Origin: Sulfurivirga caldicuralii
GTDB taxonomy: Bacteria > Pseudomonadota > Gammaproteobacteria > Thiomicrospirales > Thiomicrospiraceae
Length of the DNA: 64,000 nucleotides
Assembly (NCBI RefSeq): GCF_900141795.1
Contig: NZ_FSRE01000001.1
Coordinates: 372,001 to 436,000, forward strand
Reading direction: 5' to 3'
Under the pieces are notes generated by a model. It did no database searches. It was not told the origin of the DNA and worked only from the letters and a program-made list of their open reading frames with translations. The position numbers and the translations under genes were made by a program. Numbering within the stretch: position 1 is the first letter of the stretch; each line of letters begins with the position of its first letter. Below, one piece after another: positions 54,574-62,973 of this stretch.

Positions 54574-55800
54574 ATGGCTGTCGGACTGAGTGATCAATTG
54601 CCTCCTATTCACCCCGTGGCGGACTGCTGGCTGGGCTCGACGGCCGCCGGCATCAAGAAAAACGGTAACCCGGATCTGGTCATCATGCAGCTGGGTGAAA
54701 ACGCGCGCACCGCTGCCGTGTTTACCCGCAATGCCTTTTGTGCTGCCCCCGTGACAGTGGCGAAAGCGCACCTGGCCGTTACCCAGCCGCGGGCGCTGGT
54801 GATCAACAGTGGCAACGCCAATGCCGGTACCGGCGAGCAGGGGCTGGCCGATGCCCGTACCACCTGCCGCTGGGTGGCGGAGGAGCTGGGCCTGGAGCCC
54901 GAGCAGGTCCTGCCGTTTTCCACCGGTGTCATTGGCGAAAATCTGCCCATGGGCAGGCTGCAACAGGGCATCCCGGCCGCGTGTGCTGCCCTCAATATCG
55001 AAGGCTGGCAGCAGGCGTGCCGCGGCATCATGACCACCGATACCGTGCCTAAGGTGGTCAGCGAGCGCATTATTCTGCCGTCCGGTGCCGAGATTGTCAT
55101 TACTGGCATGACCAAGGGCTCCGGCATGATCCACCCCAATATGGCCACCATGCTCGCCTACGTAGCCACTGATGCACGCGTCAGCCAGCCGGTGCTGCAG
55201 CAGGTGCTGCAGCAGACCACCGAGCGCTCCTTCAACCGCATTACCGTGGACGGCGATACCTCCACCAACGATGCCTGCACGCTCAGCGCTACCGGTGTGG
55301 CGGACATGGCTGAAATCGACGCCCTGGACAGCGCCGATGGCGAAGTGTTTCTGCGCGCCATGGACGATGTGATGCGGCGTCTGGCACAGATGATCGTGCG
55401 CGACGGCGAGGGCGCCACCAAGTTCGTAACCGTGCAGGTGGACGAGGGCGCCACGGCAGACGACAGCCTTAAAGTGGCCTTTACCATCGCCCATTCACCA
55501 CTGGTAAAGACGGCGCTGTTTGCCTCCGATCCCAACTGGGGCCGCATTCTGGCCGCGGTGGGGCGTGCCGGGGTGGAAAACCTCAATATTGATGCCGTGC
55601 GCATCTGGCTGGATGATGTCTGCATTGTGCGCGATGGGGGGCGTGCGCCCGACTACACCGAAGAAGCGGGCCAGCGGGTCATGAATCAGGATGAAATCAC
55701 CATCCGCGTTGCACTGGGCATGGGCAGCGCACAGGAGACCGTGTGGACCACGGATCTCTCCTACGATTACGTCAAGATCAATGCCGAATACCGTACTTGA
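54574..55800 (+). CDS. argJ: Bifunctional ornithine acetyltransferase / N-acetylglutamate synthase
   Basis: The 408-residue enzyme recycles the acetyl group in arginine synthesis. It is a self-cleaving precursor: the nucleophile is T192 in GMIHPNMATMLAY. Other motifs are NSGNANAGTGEQG, FSTGVIGENLPM, RITVDGDTSTNDA and FASDPNWGRILAA. It follows secA by 9 bp with GGAG upstream of the ATG. Confidence 0.97.
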   Translation: MAVGLSDQLPPIHPVADCWLGSTAAGIKKNGNPDLVIMQLGENARTAAVFTRNAFCAAPVTVAKAHLAVTQPRALVINSGNANAGTGEQGLADARTTCRWVAEELGLEPEQVLPFSTGVIGENLPMGRLQQGIPAACAALNIEGWQQACRGIMTTDTVPKVVSERIILPSGAEIVITGMTKGSGMIHPNMATMLAYVATDARVSQPVLQQVLQQTTERSFNRITVDGDTSTNDACTLSATGVADMAEIDALDSADGEVFLRAMDDVMRRLAQMIVRDGEGATKFVTVQVDEGATADDSLKVAFTIAHSPLVKTALFASDPNWGRILAAVGRAGVENLNIDAVRIWLDDVCIVRDGGRAPDYTEEAGQRVMNQDEITIRVALGMGSAQETVWTTDLSYDYVKINAEYRT

Positions 55801-55905
55801 ACGGCCTGAAGCTGCGCATGGGCTGCCATCTTTCTCGGCAGGCCCTTTCCATGCCGGTTAAGCGCACTTTTACCGTTTTGGACGAACCTGTCGAGGCCCG
55901 CATCC

Positions 55906-56877
55906 GTGGCTGAAAAAAACGCATTTGAAAAAGTCGGGGACCCCCCTGTCGAGGTGGCGGTTGGTGTGCTGCGCCAGGGCGATCAGGTGCTGCTGGAGCA
56001 GCGGTCTGTCGGCCAGCATCAGGGCGGCAAGTGGGCCTTTCCCGGTGGCAAGATCGAGTCGGGTGAGACGCCCGAGGTAGCCTTGCGCCGTGAATTTCAT
56101 GAGGAAACCGGCCTGGATGTAAAAGACTGGAGCCCGTTGATTACCATCCCATGGGATTATGGCGATCGGCAGGTGCGTCTGCATGTGTTCGTGAGCTCGC
56201 AGTTTGCTGGCACGCCTCAGCAACGGGAAGGGCAGCGGCTGACATGGTGGCCTTTAAGTCAGCTTGATCAGCGGGACTTTCCCGCCGCCAATCGCGGCAT
56301 TGTGCGTGCGCTGCGGCTGCCGCTGCGCTACGCCATTACCGGGCGCTGGCACACGCCCAACCAGCTGTATGATCAGGTCGCAGGGCTATTGTCCAAGGGG
56401 TTGCGTCTCATACAGTGGCGCGCGCCCGATCTGCCGCGGGGGGATTATCTGCAGCACGCCAAACAGCTGCAGCATCTTGTGGCGGGGCACGGCGGGCAGC
56501 TGATCCTCAACGGTGATCCTTCGCTGCTGATGCTGTTTCCTCAGGCGGCCGGCCTGCAGCTGCCCAGCCGCTATTTGCCGTATCTGACCACCCGGCCCGT
56601 GCCGCCCGAGCGGCTGCTGGGGATTTCCGTGCATAACGAAAACGAAATGGCTCAGGCGCTGAAGCTGGCGCCGGATTTCCTTGTCCTGTCTCCGGTTCAG
56701 GCTACCTCCAGTCATCCGGATCAGGCGCCGCTGGGGTGGGAGCGCTTTGCAGAGCTTGTTGCGCAAAGTCCGCTGCCGGTGTATGCGCTGGGCGGAGTCG
56801 GCGATGCCGAACTTGCGCAGGCCCGTGAAGCCGGCGCACAGGGCATTGCCGCTATTTCGTCGTGGTGGAATCGATAA
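55906..56877 (+). CDS. Nudix hydrolase fused to a thiamine-phosphate-synthase-like domain
   Basis: The 323-residue fusion has a MutT-type Nudix box GGKIESGETPEVALRREF..EETG (residues about 48-70), which suits hydrolysis of oxidised dGTP. After about residue 150 comes a ThiE-like TIM barrel (LRLIQWRAPDL, LLGISVHNENEMAQA, VYALGGVGDAELAQA). The fusion is known from gammaproteobacteria and is often linked to argJ or secA. The start is GTG at 55906. Codons 8-14 (EKVGDPP) are a copy of the dispersed repeat, so the native start may have been replaced; GTG 55954 is an alternative. Roles of the ThiE part are unproven. Confidence 0.88.
   Translation: MAEKNAFEKVGDPPVEVAVGVLRQGDQVLLEQRSVGQHQGGKWAFPGGKIESGETPEVALRREFHEETGLDVKDWSPLITIPWDYGDRQVRLHVFVSSQFAGTPQQREGQRLTWWPLSQLDQRDFPAANRGIVRALRLPLRYAITGRWHTPNQLYDQVAGLLSKGLRLIQWRAPDLPRGDYLQHAKQLQHLVAGHGGQLILNGDPSLLMLFPQAAGLQLPSRYLPYLTTRPVPPERLLGISVHNENEMAQALKLAPDFLVLSPVQATSSHPDQAPLGWERFAELVAQSPLPVYALGGVGDAELAQAREAGAQGIAAISSWWNR
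55928..55945 (+). repeat. Dispersed 18-bp repeat, copy 7 (start of the Nudix gene)
   Basis: AAAAAGTCGGGGACCCCC is preceded by G and begins at codon 8 of the predicted frame, reading E-K-V-G-D-P-P. Same orientation and frame as the copies in lptG and murE. Confidence 0.9.
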
Positions 56878-56911
56878 GGCTGTTCGGGAGCGGCTTCCCT
56901 GTCTGAAGGGA

Positions 56912-57508
56912 TTACGGCGCAGCGGTCTGCTGCAGGTTTTTCAGCAGGTTATCCACCTGTTGGCGCGTCGCTTTCCAGTCACTGTCGGTGCTAATGATGG
57001 CATCGGCAACGGCTTTGCGGGCATCACGCGTTGTTTGCGCCGCCAGAATGGCGTCGATCGTTTCCGTATCCAGTCCGCGTGCCTGTGCACGGGCGCGTTG
57101 CAATGCTTTCGGGCAGTCGATGACCCACACCTGATCCACGAAGGGTGGTCGGCCGCTTTCTACCAATAAGGGGATTTCCACGAACACAACCGGCGCATCG
57201 GTTGCGTCGATGCGGGTTTGCAGCCACGTGCGTATGGCCGGGTGCGTCATGGCCTCCAGTCGAGCACGTGCTTGCGGATCGCGGAAAACCCGTTCGCGCA
57301 GACGCGCACGGTCAAGGCTGCCGTCGGCGTGAAAGTAATCCGCACCAAACGATTCTCGCAGGGCAGCCCAGGCGGGCTCGCCCGGTGCGACCACTTCGCG
57401 AGCTGCCTCGTCGGCGGAAAAGACCGGATAGCCCTTTTCCTTCAGATATCGGGCCACGGTACTCTTGCCGCTGGCCAGACCACCGGTCAGGGCGATGACG
57501 GTGGGCAT
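56912..57508 (-). CDS. coaE: Dephospho-CoA kinase
   Basis: This 198-residue P-loop kinase performs the last step of coenzyme A synthesis. Walker A is TGGLASGKST (residues 8-17), then SADEAAREVVAPGEPAW, THPAIRTWL and VVFVEIPLLVESG. ATG 57508 gives the canonical start PTVIALTGG; longer upstream frames overlap the next gene. It overlaps the GGDEF-EAL gene by 22 nt. The usual neighbours pilD and yacG are absent. Confidence 0.95.
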   Translation of the reverse strand: MPTVIALTGGLASGKSTVARYLKEKGYPVFSADEAAREVVAPGEPAWAALRESFGADYFHADGSLDRARLRERVFRDPQARARLEAMTHPAIRTWLQTRIDATDAPVVFVEIPLLVESGRPPFVDQVWVIDCPKALQRARAQARGLDTETIDAILAAQTTRDARKAVADAIISTDSDWKATRQQVDNLLKNLQQTAAP

Positions 57509-59775
57509 GGGACATCCACTTGAATGACAGGTTGCGGGACAGGGCGGCTGAAGAGGTAGCCCTGCATGCCGGTAATGGACAGTTGCTGGAGCTGTGCGCA
57601 CTGGGTCGTTGTTTCGACGCCTTCCACAATGACGCGAAACTCTGCTTCCGAGAGCATGTGGCACAGTTGAACGAACAGCTCCCGCTCCCGTTCCACAGGG
57701 CTGTCGAGCATGCTGAGTAGGGCGCGATCCAGCTTGACCGTATTCAGCGGCAGCTGGGCCAGATAGCGGAATGAGGCGTAGCCACTGCCAAAGTCATCCA
57801 ACGCGATGTGGAATCCATGCGCCTGCAGTTGGGTCAACAGATCGCGCACACCTTCCAGCCGCGTCATCAGTACGGATTCCAGTACTTCAATCGTGATTGG
57901 ATGTTTCCCGACATGGGGATGCAAGGGGGCAAGCAGCGCAGCAAGGTTGTCTGCGGACAGCAGCGTCTGTTCGCACAGGTTGAGGCTGATGCCCTGGCCT
58001 GCAGGAATCTGGCCGCTGGCAAGCAGCTCTGCAGCCATGCGTATGACGTGGTGATCCAGCTGGCGGTGCAGGTGGTGACGATTGATCCATTCAAACAGTT
58101 CTGCCGGGTGAATCAGGTGTTCATCTGCCGATTTGGCGCGAACCAGCAGCTCGTGATAGAGGACATGGCCATCCCGGGCTGAGACGATTGGCTGGGCGTG
58201 CAGAACCAGCCCTTTGCCCGTGCGCACTGCGTGGTCGATGAAATTGCCCAGTGCATGATCCAGCAAGGGGGCGCGTACGCTTTCCAGCGCATCGAAATCC
58301 ATCACGGCGTGTTGCTGCTTCTTGGCCGCCAGCAGTGCGGCATCGGCTCGCATCAGGCAGGCGCTGAAGGTGCAGCGCTTTTCATCTTTTTTTTCATGTT
58401 CTTGATTGCGGTCCGCGTCAACATAGACCAGTCCCGCGCGTGACTTGATGTGGCTGAGGTGGCCGGTCAGCGCCTCCAGCGTGAGGGCATGAATGCGCTT
58501 GATCAGGGTTTCGACGCGTTCAATGGCCATCCTTTTGGACAGATTGGGCATCACCAGCACGAACTCATCGCTACCCACCCGGTACACCTGAGCGTCAGGG
58601 ATATCCCCGATGGCATCGCGTAGTATCTCTGCAATCGCATTCAGCAGGGCATCGCCGGTTTCCGAGCCGTAGGTGTCGTTGAAGGCGCGGAAATTGGCGA
58701 TATCAATCAGAACGAAAGCGAAGGGAGGATGCAGTGCGTTCTGCTCAAACTGGCGAATCAATGCGTTGCGGTTTGGCAGGCCGGTAAGGGCATCCTCGAA
58801 CGCGATGCGCTCTAGCTCGCCCACGAGCGCTTTGGCTTTGTTGCGCTGACGCAACCACAGGTGCTGCAGGCGGATGAGGAGATGAAGCAGCTGATTGAGC
58901 TCGCGAATTGGCAGTGATCGGGAAGGGAATGGCAGCGGGCGGTTGGCCTGATGAATGCGTTTCAGGGTGGTCAGAATGGTGTTGTAGCTTCGCCCCTGCA
59001 GCAGATACTGCATGACCCAGAGAAACGCGATCATGGTGAACAGCAGGACCAGCAGCCAGACAAAAGCGCTCTGGAAACGTTCGATCAGAATTTTCGCAAT
59101 GAGATCGGGCTGGACATCCGCTTTCAGCAATGTGTGAATGCGTTCTGTAAGGAAACGGCCCACGCCGACAATCTGAATCTGGTCCGGTTTCAGGTGCTGG
59201 AAGGTGTTGTTGCGGCGCAGGGCGTCAAGAAAATCAAATGCGAATCCGGCATGGCCAAGCGTCTGCCCCGAGTCATCCTGGATGGTAGCGTAGCGGATCA
59301 GCGTGAGATGCTGGCCATCGCTCACCCACAGGATATCCATCGGTGGAAGCACGTCATCCAGGTACTTGAGCGGGTTGCCCACGCCTGCCAGACGATGACG
59401 GTCGGGTCCATAGAGTTCCACTTCCAACAGTGATTGGGGATAGCGTCGCGAGGTAGGCAGGGCCTGTTCGCGCCAGTAGAAATAGTAGCTGGGATCCTGA
59501 AACTGCGCGCGCAGCTCCTGCCAGGCGGTAAGCTTTTCGATCTGCTGGTTCAACAGCTGCAGGGTGTTTTCGACCGCTGCATTCAGCTCGCGCTGTGCAG
59601 CCTTACGCTCCTGTGCTTCCAGTTGTGCATAGAGTTGCACGGTCTGGCTGAGCACGTAGGCTGCATAGAGGGCGGTCATGACTCCAATAAACAGGGTGAT
59701 GACGACGACCCAATCGCGAGTGCGCAGTGGGCGACGAAAGGAGTTAAGGCGCCGCATGCGTTTCAAGAATGTCAC
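57487..59775 (-). CDS. Membrane GGDEF-EAL cyclic-di-GMP phosphodiesterase
   Basis: The 762-residue protein has a helix at about 21-45, a periplasmic sensor domain (~45-235, CHASE4-like by position only) and a second helix (about 237-260, FVWLLVLLFTMIAFLWVM). A GGDEF domain reads GSDEF, and its metal site is altered to DIANF, so it is probably inactive or GTP-sensing. The EAL domain keeps ELLVR, the Asn of SLNL, TIEVLE, ALDDFGSG, VKLDRAL, VEGVET and QGYLFSRP, and should hydrolyse c-di-GMP. The start is GTG at 59775, or ATG 59757. It overlaps both neighbours. Confidence 0.92.
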   Translation of the reverse strand: MTFLKRMRRLNSFRRPLRTRDWVVVITLFIGVMTALYAAYVLSQTVQLYAQLEAQERKAAQRELNAAVENTLQLLNQQIEKLTAWQELRAQFQDPSYYFYWREQALPTSRRYPQSLLEVELYGPDRHRLAGVGNPLKYLDDVLPPMDILWVSDGQHLTLIRYATIQDDSGQTLGHAGFAFDFLDALRRNNTFQHLKPDQIQIVGVGRFLTERIHTLLKADVQPDLIAKILIERFQSAFVWLLVLLFTMIAFLWVMQYLLQGRSYNTILTTLKRIHQANRPLPFPSRSLPIRELNQLLHLLIRLQHLWLRQRNKAKALVGELERIAFEDALTGLPNRNALIRQFEQNALHPPFAFVLIDIANFRAFNDTYGSETGDALLNAIAEILRDAIGDIPDAQVYRVGSDEFVLVMPNLSKRMAIERVETLIKRIHALTLEALTGHLSHIKSRAGLVYVDADRNQEHEKKDEKRCTFSACLMRADAALLAAKKQQHAVMDFDALESVRAPLLDHALGNFIDHAVRTGKGLVLHAQPIVSARDGHVLYHELLVRAKSADEHLIHPAELFEWINRHHLHRQLDHHVIRMAAELLASGQIPAGQGISLNLCEQTLLSADNLAALLAPLHPHVGKHPITIEVLESVLMTRLEGVRDLLTQLQAHGFHIALDDFGSGYASFRYLAQLPLNTVKLDRALLSMLDSPVERERELFVQLCHMLSEAEFRVIVEGVETTTQCAQLQQLSITGMQGYLFSRPVPQPVIQVDVPCPPSSP

Positions 59776-60628
59776 TCAAGGTATCCTGCAGGTCGAATTG
59801 GTGTTCGCTGGAAAAAAAGTGATTGGCCCCGTCGATGACCACCACGTGTGCACCGCTCTGCCGATATTGGTCGAGAATATTGCGTCCCGTGCGCTCATAG
59901 CGCTTGTCGGCACCGCCCATGACCACATAGGTGGGTATCCGGGCACTAATCTCTTTCAATGTCTGGAGGATAAAGGGGCGGGTCAGCTTCGTGTAGCTCA
60001 GATAGCTTTCCGGTGTCGCCAGATAATTGCCACGGCAGAAGACCCAGTGCCATTTCTGTGGCGTACTGTCCGCTTCTTCTATCATGCGTCGCGCCTTGTC
60101 CAGCTCCGCCTGCCGGGTGCCCAGCTCCGGTCCGTTGAGATAGAGCAGGCTGGTCAGGATCAGGCCGCTGACATCCTTGCGCGGTTTTTGCTTCAGGGCG
60201 TACAGAAACAGTTGGCTGGCGGCAGAATGTCCCACCAGAATTACGCTCGGATAGCCCTCCTGACGCAGCCAGTCGATCCAGTCGTGAATCTCTGCCGCTT
60301 CCATGTCGAGCGTATGGCGGTGCAGGCTGGTACACAGGACACTTTCATTGCGCCTGGGAATGGCATAGGTGAGATTGGGGGCGAGCACGCCGAAGCCCAG
60401 CTCCTGCGCGGTTTCCATCATCGCGCGCACCGTATGGAAACGGTTGGTGGTGAGCAGGCCATGTAGAATAAGCACGGCGGGGCGTTTTGTATCGCCCGGT
60501 GTATAGTCAGCCACAGCGACCAGTCCGTTTGAGGGCAGCTTGTATTGAACAACCTCAGCCCGGCTGGTGAAGGTCGTGCCGAGCAGAATAAACAGTAAAA
60601 GAAAGGAAGGCAGATATTTCCGCTGCAT
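59744..60628 (-). CDS. Secreted alpha/beta hydrolase
   Basis: The 294-residue precursor has a signal peptide (MQRKYLPSFLLLFILLGTTF, cut near SRA) and an alpha/beta-hydrolase fold. Oxyanion-hole segment is LILHGLLTT (about 53-61), nucleophile S135 in GHSAASQ, acid D241 in GGADKRY and base H270 in DGANHFF. The substrate is unknown; it resembles DUF3530-free serine hydrolases of esterase type. ATG 60628 is preferred over an earlier frame start since the signal peptide begins there. It overlaps the GGDEF-EAL gene by 32 nt, suggesting joint expression with the phosphodiesterase and coaE. Confidence 0.85.
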   Translation of the reverse strand: MQRKYLPSFLLLFILLGTTFTSRAEVVQYKLPSNGLVAVADYTPGDTKRPAVLILHGLLTTNRFHTVRAMMETAQELGFGVLAPNLTYAIPRRNESVLCTSLHRHTLDMEAAEIHDWIDWLRQEGYPSVILVGHSAASQLFLYALKQKPRKDVSGLILTSLLYLNGPELGTRQAELDKARRMIEEADSTPQKWHWVFCRGNYLATPESYLSYTKLTRPFILQTLKEISARIPTYVVMGGADKRYERTGRNILDQYRQSGAHVVVIDGANHFFSSEHQFDLQDTLSDILETHAAP

Positions 60629-60761
60629 GCCGCTGGTCCAGATGGGTTCGTATGGCCATTTTACAGTGTCTTGTGTCATGTATGCACTTGCCTATCCGAT
60701 GAAATGGCTGGGGATACTCAATGCGTGTGTGGACAGCTTGAATCGAACGAGAGAATGAACA

Positions 60762-62546
60762 ATGTGTGGAATTTGCGGACAGATTCACTGGAACGGTGAA
60801 GCGGTGGATGCAGCCGTGCTGAAACCCATGCTGGCGGAACTTGAACGGCGCGGGCCCGACGATGAGGGCATCTGGCAGCACGATCAGGTGGCGCTCGGGC
60901 ATCGCCGACTGGCTATTATCGATCTGTCGCCAGCCGGGCATCAGCCCATGGTAGATGAGGAGCTGGTGCTGGTTTTCAATGGTTGCATCTATAACTATCG
61001 CGAACTGCGCAGCGAGCTGGAAGCGCTGGGGCATATGTTCCGCTCCCACTCCGACACGGAGGTCATTATCAAGGCGTTTAGACAGTGGGGCATCGACTGT
61101 CTGCAGCGCTTCGATGGCATGTTTGCCTTTGCGCTGTGGGACGACCATCATCAGCAGCTGTGGCTGGCTCGGGATCGCTTTGGCATCAAGCCGCTCTATT
61201 ACGCACCACTTGATAACGGGTTGCGCTTTGCTTCCAATGTCCAGGCGCTGCTGGCAGCGGGCGGCATCGATACGGATATTGACCCGGTCGGCCTGCATCA
61301 CCAGCTGACGCTGCATGGGGTGGTGCCGGCGCCGCATACAATTTTGAAAGGGGTGCGCAAGCTGGCGCCGGCGCACTGGATGCTGATGCAGCCCAATGGC
61401 GAGCTGATTACGCGGCGCTGGTGGTGGCTGAAAGCTGAGCGTCCTGTCCAGGCACGCAGTGAGGACGAGTGGGTCGAGTACATTGGCGAGGGACTGCGGG
61501 ATGCAGTGCGCAAGCGCATGCTGGCGGCCGATGTGCCGGTGGGCGTGCTGTTGTCCGGCGGTATCGATTCCAGTCTCATCGTAGCCATGCTGGCGGAGGC
61601 GGGTCAGCAGGATCTGCGCACCTTTACCATCGGCTTTGAGGATGCCCCGGAAGAGAAGGGCAGCGAGTTCGAGTTTTCCGATGCAGTAGCTGAATATTAC
61701 GGCACACGGCATGAAAAGTATCTGATCCCCAATGCGGCGGCGCTGACCCGCCTGCCCGAGGCAGTGTGCGCCATGAGCGAGCCCATGTTTGGCCAGGACG
61801 CGGTGGGCTTTTATCTGCTATCTGAACAGGTCAGCAAGGCGGTCAAGGTGGTACAGACGGGGCAGGGCGCCGATGAAGTGTTTGGCGGGTACTTCTGGTA
61901 TCCACGCATGCAGGCTGCCACGGGCGCCCCCATTGACCGTTTTGCCCCCCATTATTTCGATCGCGACCACGATGAGTGGCTGCAGGCGGTCAGCGAACGC
62001 TATCACACCGATGATGTGACCCGGGCACTGGTGGCGCAGGCGCTGGAAGAACCCGGTGCGGAGACATTCATGGATCAGGTATTGCGCTTCGATGTCACCA
62101 CCCTGATTGTGGATGATCCGGTCAAGCGGGTGGACAACATGACCATGGCGTGGGGGCTGGAGGCGCGCGTGCCTTTTCTGGATCATCACCTGGTGGAGCG
62201 CGCGTTTGAGCTGCCCCCCGAGCTCAAGCTGAAAAGGGGCGGCAAGTACATTCTGAAGCGTCTCGCCGAAGGACGGCTTCCGGAAAAGGTGATCCATCGT
62301 CCCAAGGTGGCCTTTCCCATGCCGGCGCTGAAATACGTGCGCGGTGAGTTTTATGAATTCATGCGTCAGATTCTGACTTCGGAGCGGGCACGCCAGCGCG
62401 GCCTCTTCAATCCGGCCCATGTGGAGAAGCTGCTGGCTGAGCCGGAGGCTGACTGGTCCTATACGGCTATTCAGGGTAGCAAACTGTGGCAACTGGCATT
62501 GCTGGAGTTGTGGCTGCAGCAGGTTGTGGATGGTATTCGGTGGTAA
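60762..62546 (+). CDS. Asparagine-synthetase-type amidotransferase, probably N-acetylglutaminylglutamine synthesis
   Basis: This 594-residue enzyme has an N-terminal glutaminase with Cys2 (MCGICGQ) and an ATP-pyrophosphatase domain with the PP-loop S265-GGIDSS. It resembles the subfamily that amidates N-acetylglutaminylglutamine (NAGGN), an osmoprotectant dipeptide: FNGCIYNYRELR instead of FNGEIYN, HGVVPAPHTILKGVRKL, and FYLLSEQVSKAVKVVQTGQGADEVFGGY. The partner acetyltransferase/ATP-grasp and peptidase genes that normally accompany it are not in the window. If the subfamily call is wrong it would be a plain asparagine synthase (AsnB). A weakly defined promoter region precedes it. Confidence 0.85.
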   Translation: MCGICGQIHWNGEAVDAAVLKPMLAELERRGPDDEGIWQHDQVALGHRRLAIIDLSPAGHQPMVDEELVLVFNGCIYNYRELRSELEALGHMFRSHSDTEVIIKAFRQWGIDCLQRFDGMFAFALWDDHHQQLWLARDRFGIKPLYYAPLDNGLRFASNVQALLAAGGIDTDIDPVGLHHQLTLHGVVPAPHTILKGVRKLAPAHWMLMQPNGELITRRWWWLKAERPVQARSEDEWVEYIGEGLRDAVRKRMLAADVPVGVLLSGGIDSSLIVAMLAEAGQQDLRTFTIGFEDAPEEKGSEFEFSDAVAEYYGTRHEKYLIPNAAALTRLPEAVCAMSEPMFGQDAVGFYLLSEQVSKAVKVVQTGQGADEVFGGYFWYPRMQAATGAPIDRFAPHYFDRDHDEWLQAVSERYHTDDVTRALVAQALEEPGAETFMDQVLRFDVTTLIVDDPVKRVDNMTMAWGLEARVPFLDHHLVERAFELPPELKLKRGGKYILKRLAEGRLPEKVIHRPKVAFPMPALKYVRGEFYEFMRQILTSERARQRGLFNPAHVEKLLAEPEADWSYTAIQGSKLWQLALLELWLQQVVDGIRW

Positions 62547-62589
62547 AATCTTTTAAATTTACTGATACGGGCTACACAGGAGACAGCAT

Positions 62590-62946
62590 ATGGATACCCA
62601 GCAATTGGAAAAGGAAACACTGGAAAAGATCGATCAGATCGTCAAGAACAATCCGGTCGTTATTTTCATGAAAGGCACACCACAGATGCCGTCGTGCGGC
62701 TTTTCTGCCCGCGCGGCACAGGCGCTGATCGATACCGGTGAAAACTTCGGTTTCGTCAATGTCCTGGCGGATCCGGCCGTATTCGAGTTTCTGCCCAAGT
62801 ATCAGGACTGGCCCACATTCCCGCAGATCTATATCGACGGCGAGCTGGTGGGCGGCTGCGACATCACCCTTGAACTGGCGGAAAGCGGCGAGCTGAAGAA
62901 GATGATGGCCGAAGCCAACGCCAAGCACGCGCAGCAGGACGCCTGA
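62590..62946 (+). CDS. grxD: Monothiol glutaredoxin GrxD
   Basis: The 118-residue Grx4-type glutaredoxin carries CGFS at 36-39 and WPTFPQIYIDGELVGGCDI, the glutathione and Fe-S contact surface. It carries and inserts [2Fe-2S] clusters with bound glutathione, whose biosynthesis genes are at the other end of the window. ATG 62590 has AGGAGA upstream. A TAAAAT box (62543-62548) may be its -10. Confidence 0.96.
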   Translation: MDTQQLEKETLEKIDQIVKNNPVVIFMKGTPQMPSCGFSARAAQALIDTGENFGFVNVLADPAVFEFLPKYQDWPTFPQIYIDGELVGGCDITLELAESGELKKMMAEANAKHAQQDA

Positions 62947-62973
62947 AATCGCTGTCCCTTTGGTTCAGGTGTG

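Noticed and set aside
53758-55494. 578-codon minus-strand frame opposite secA and argJ
   Set aside because: Antisense shadow; the plus-strand genes carry all conserved motifs.
55820-55845. Hairpin after argJ as terminator
   Set aside because: The stem is imperfect and only CTTTCC follows; too weak to list as a feature.
62942-62969. CCTGAA...TTCAGG after grxD as terminator
   Set aside because: Six-bp arms with a 16-nt loop and no T-run; it also abuts the next start.
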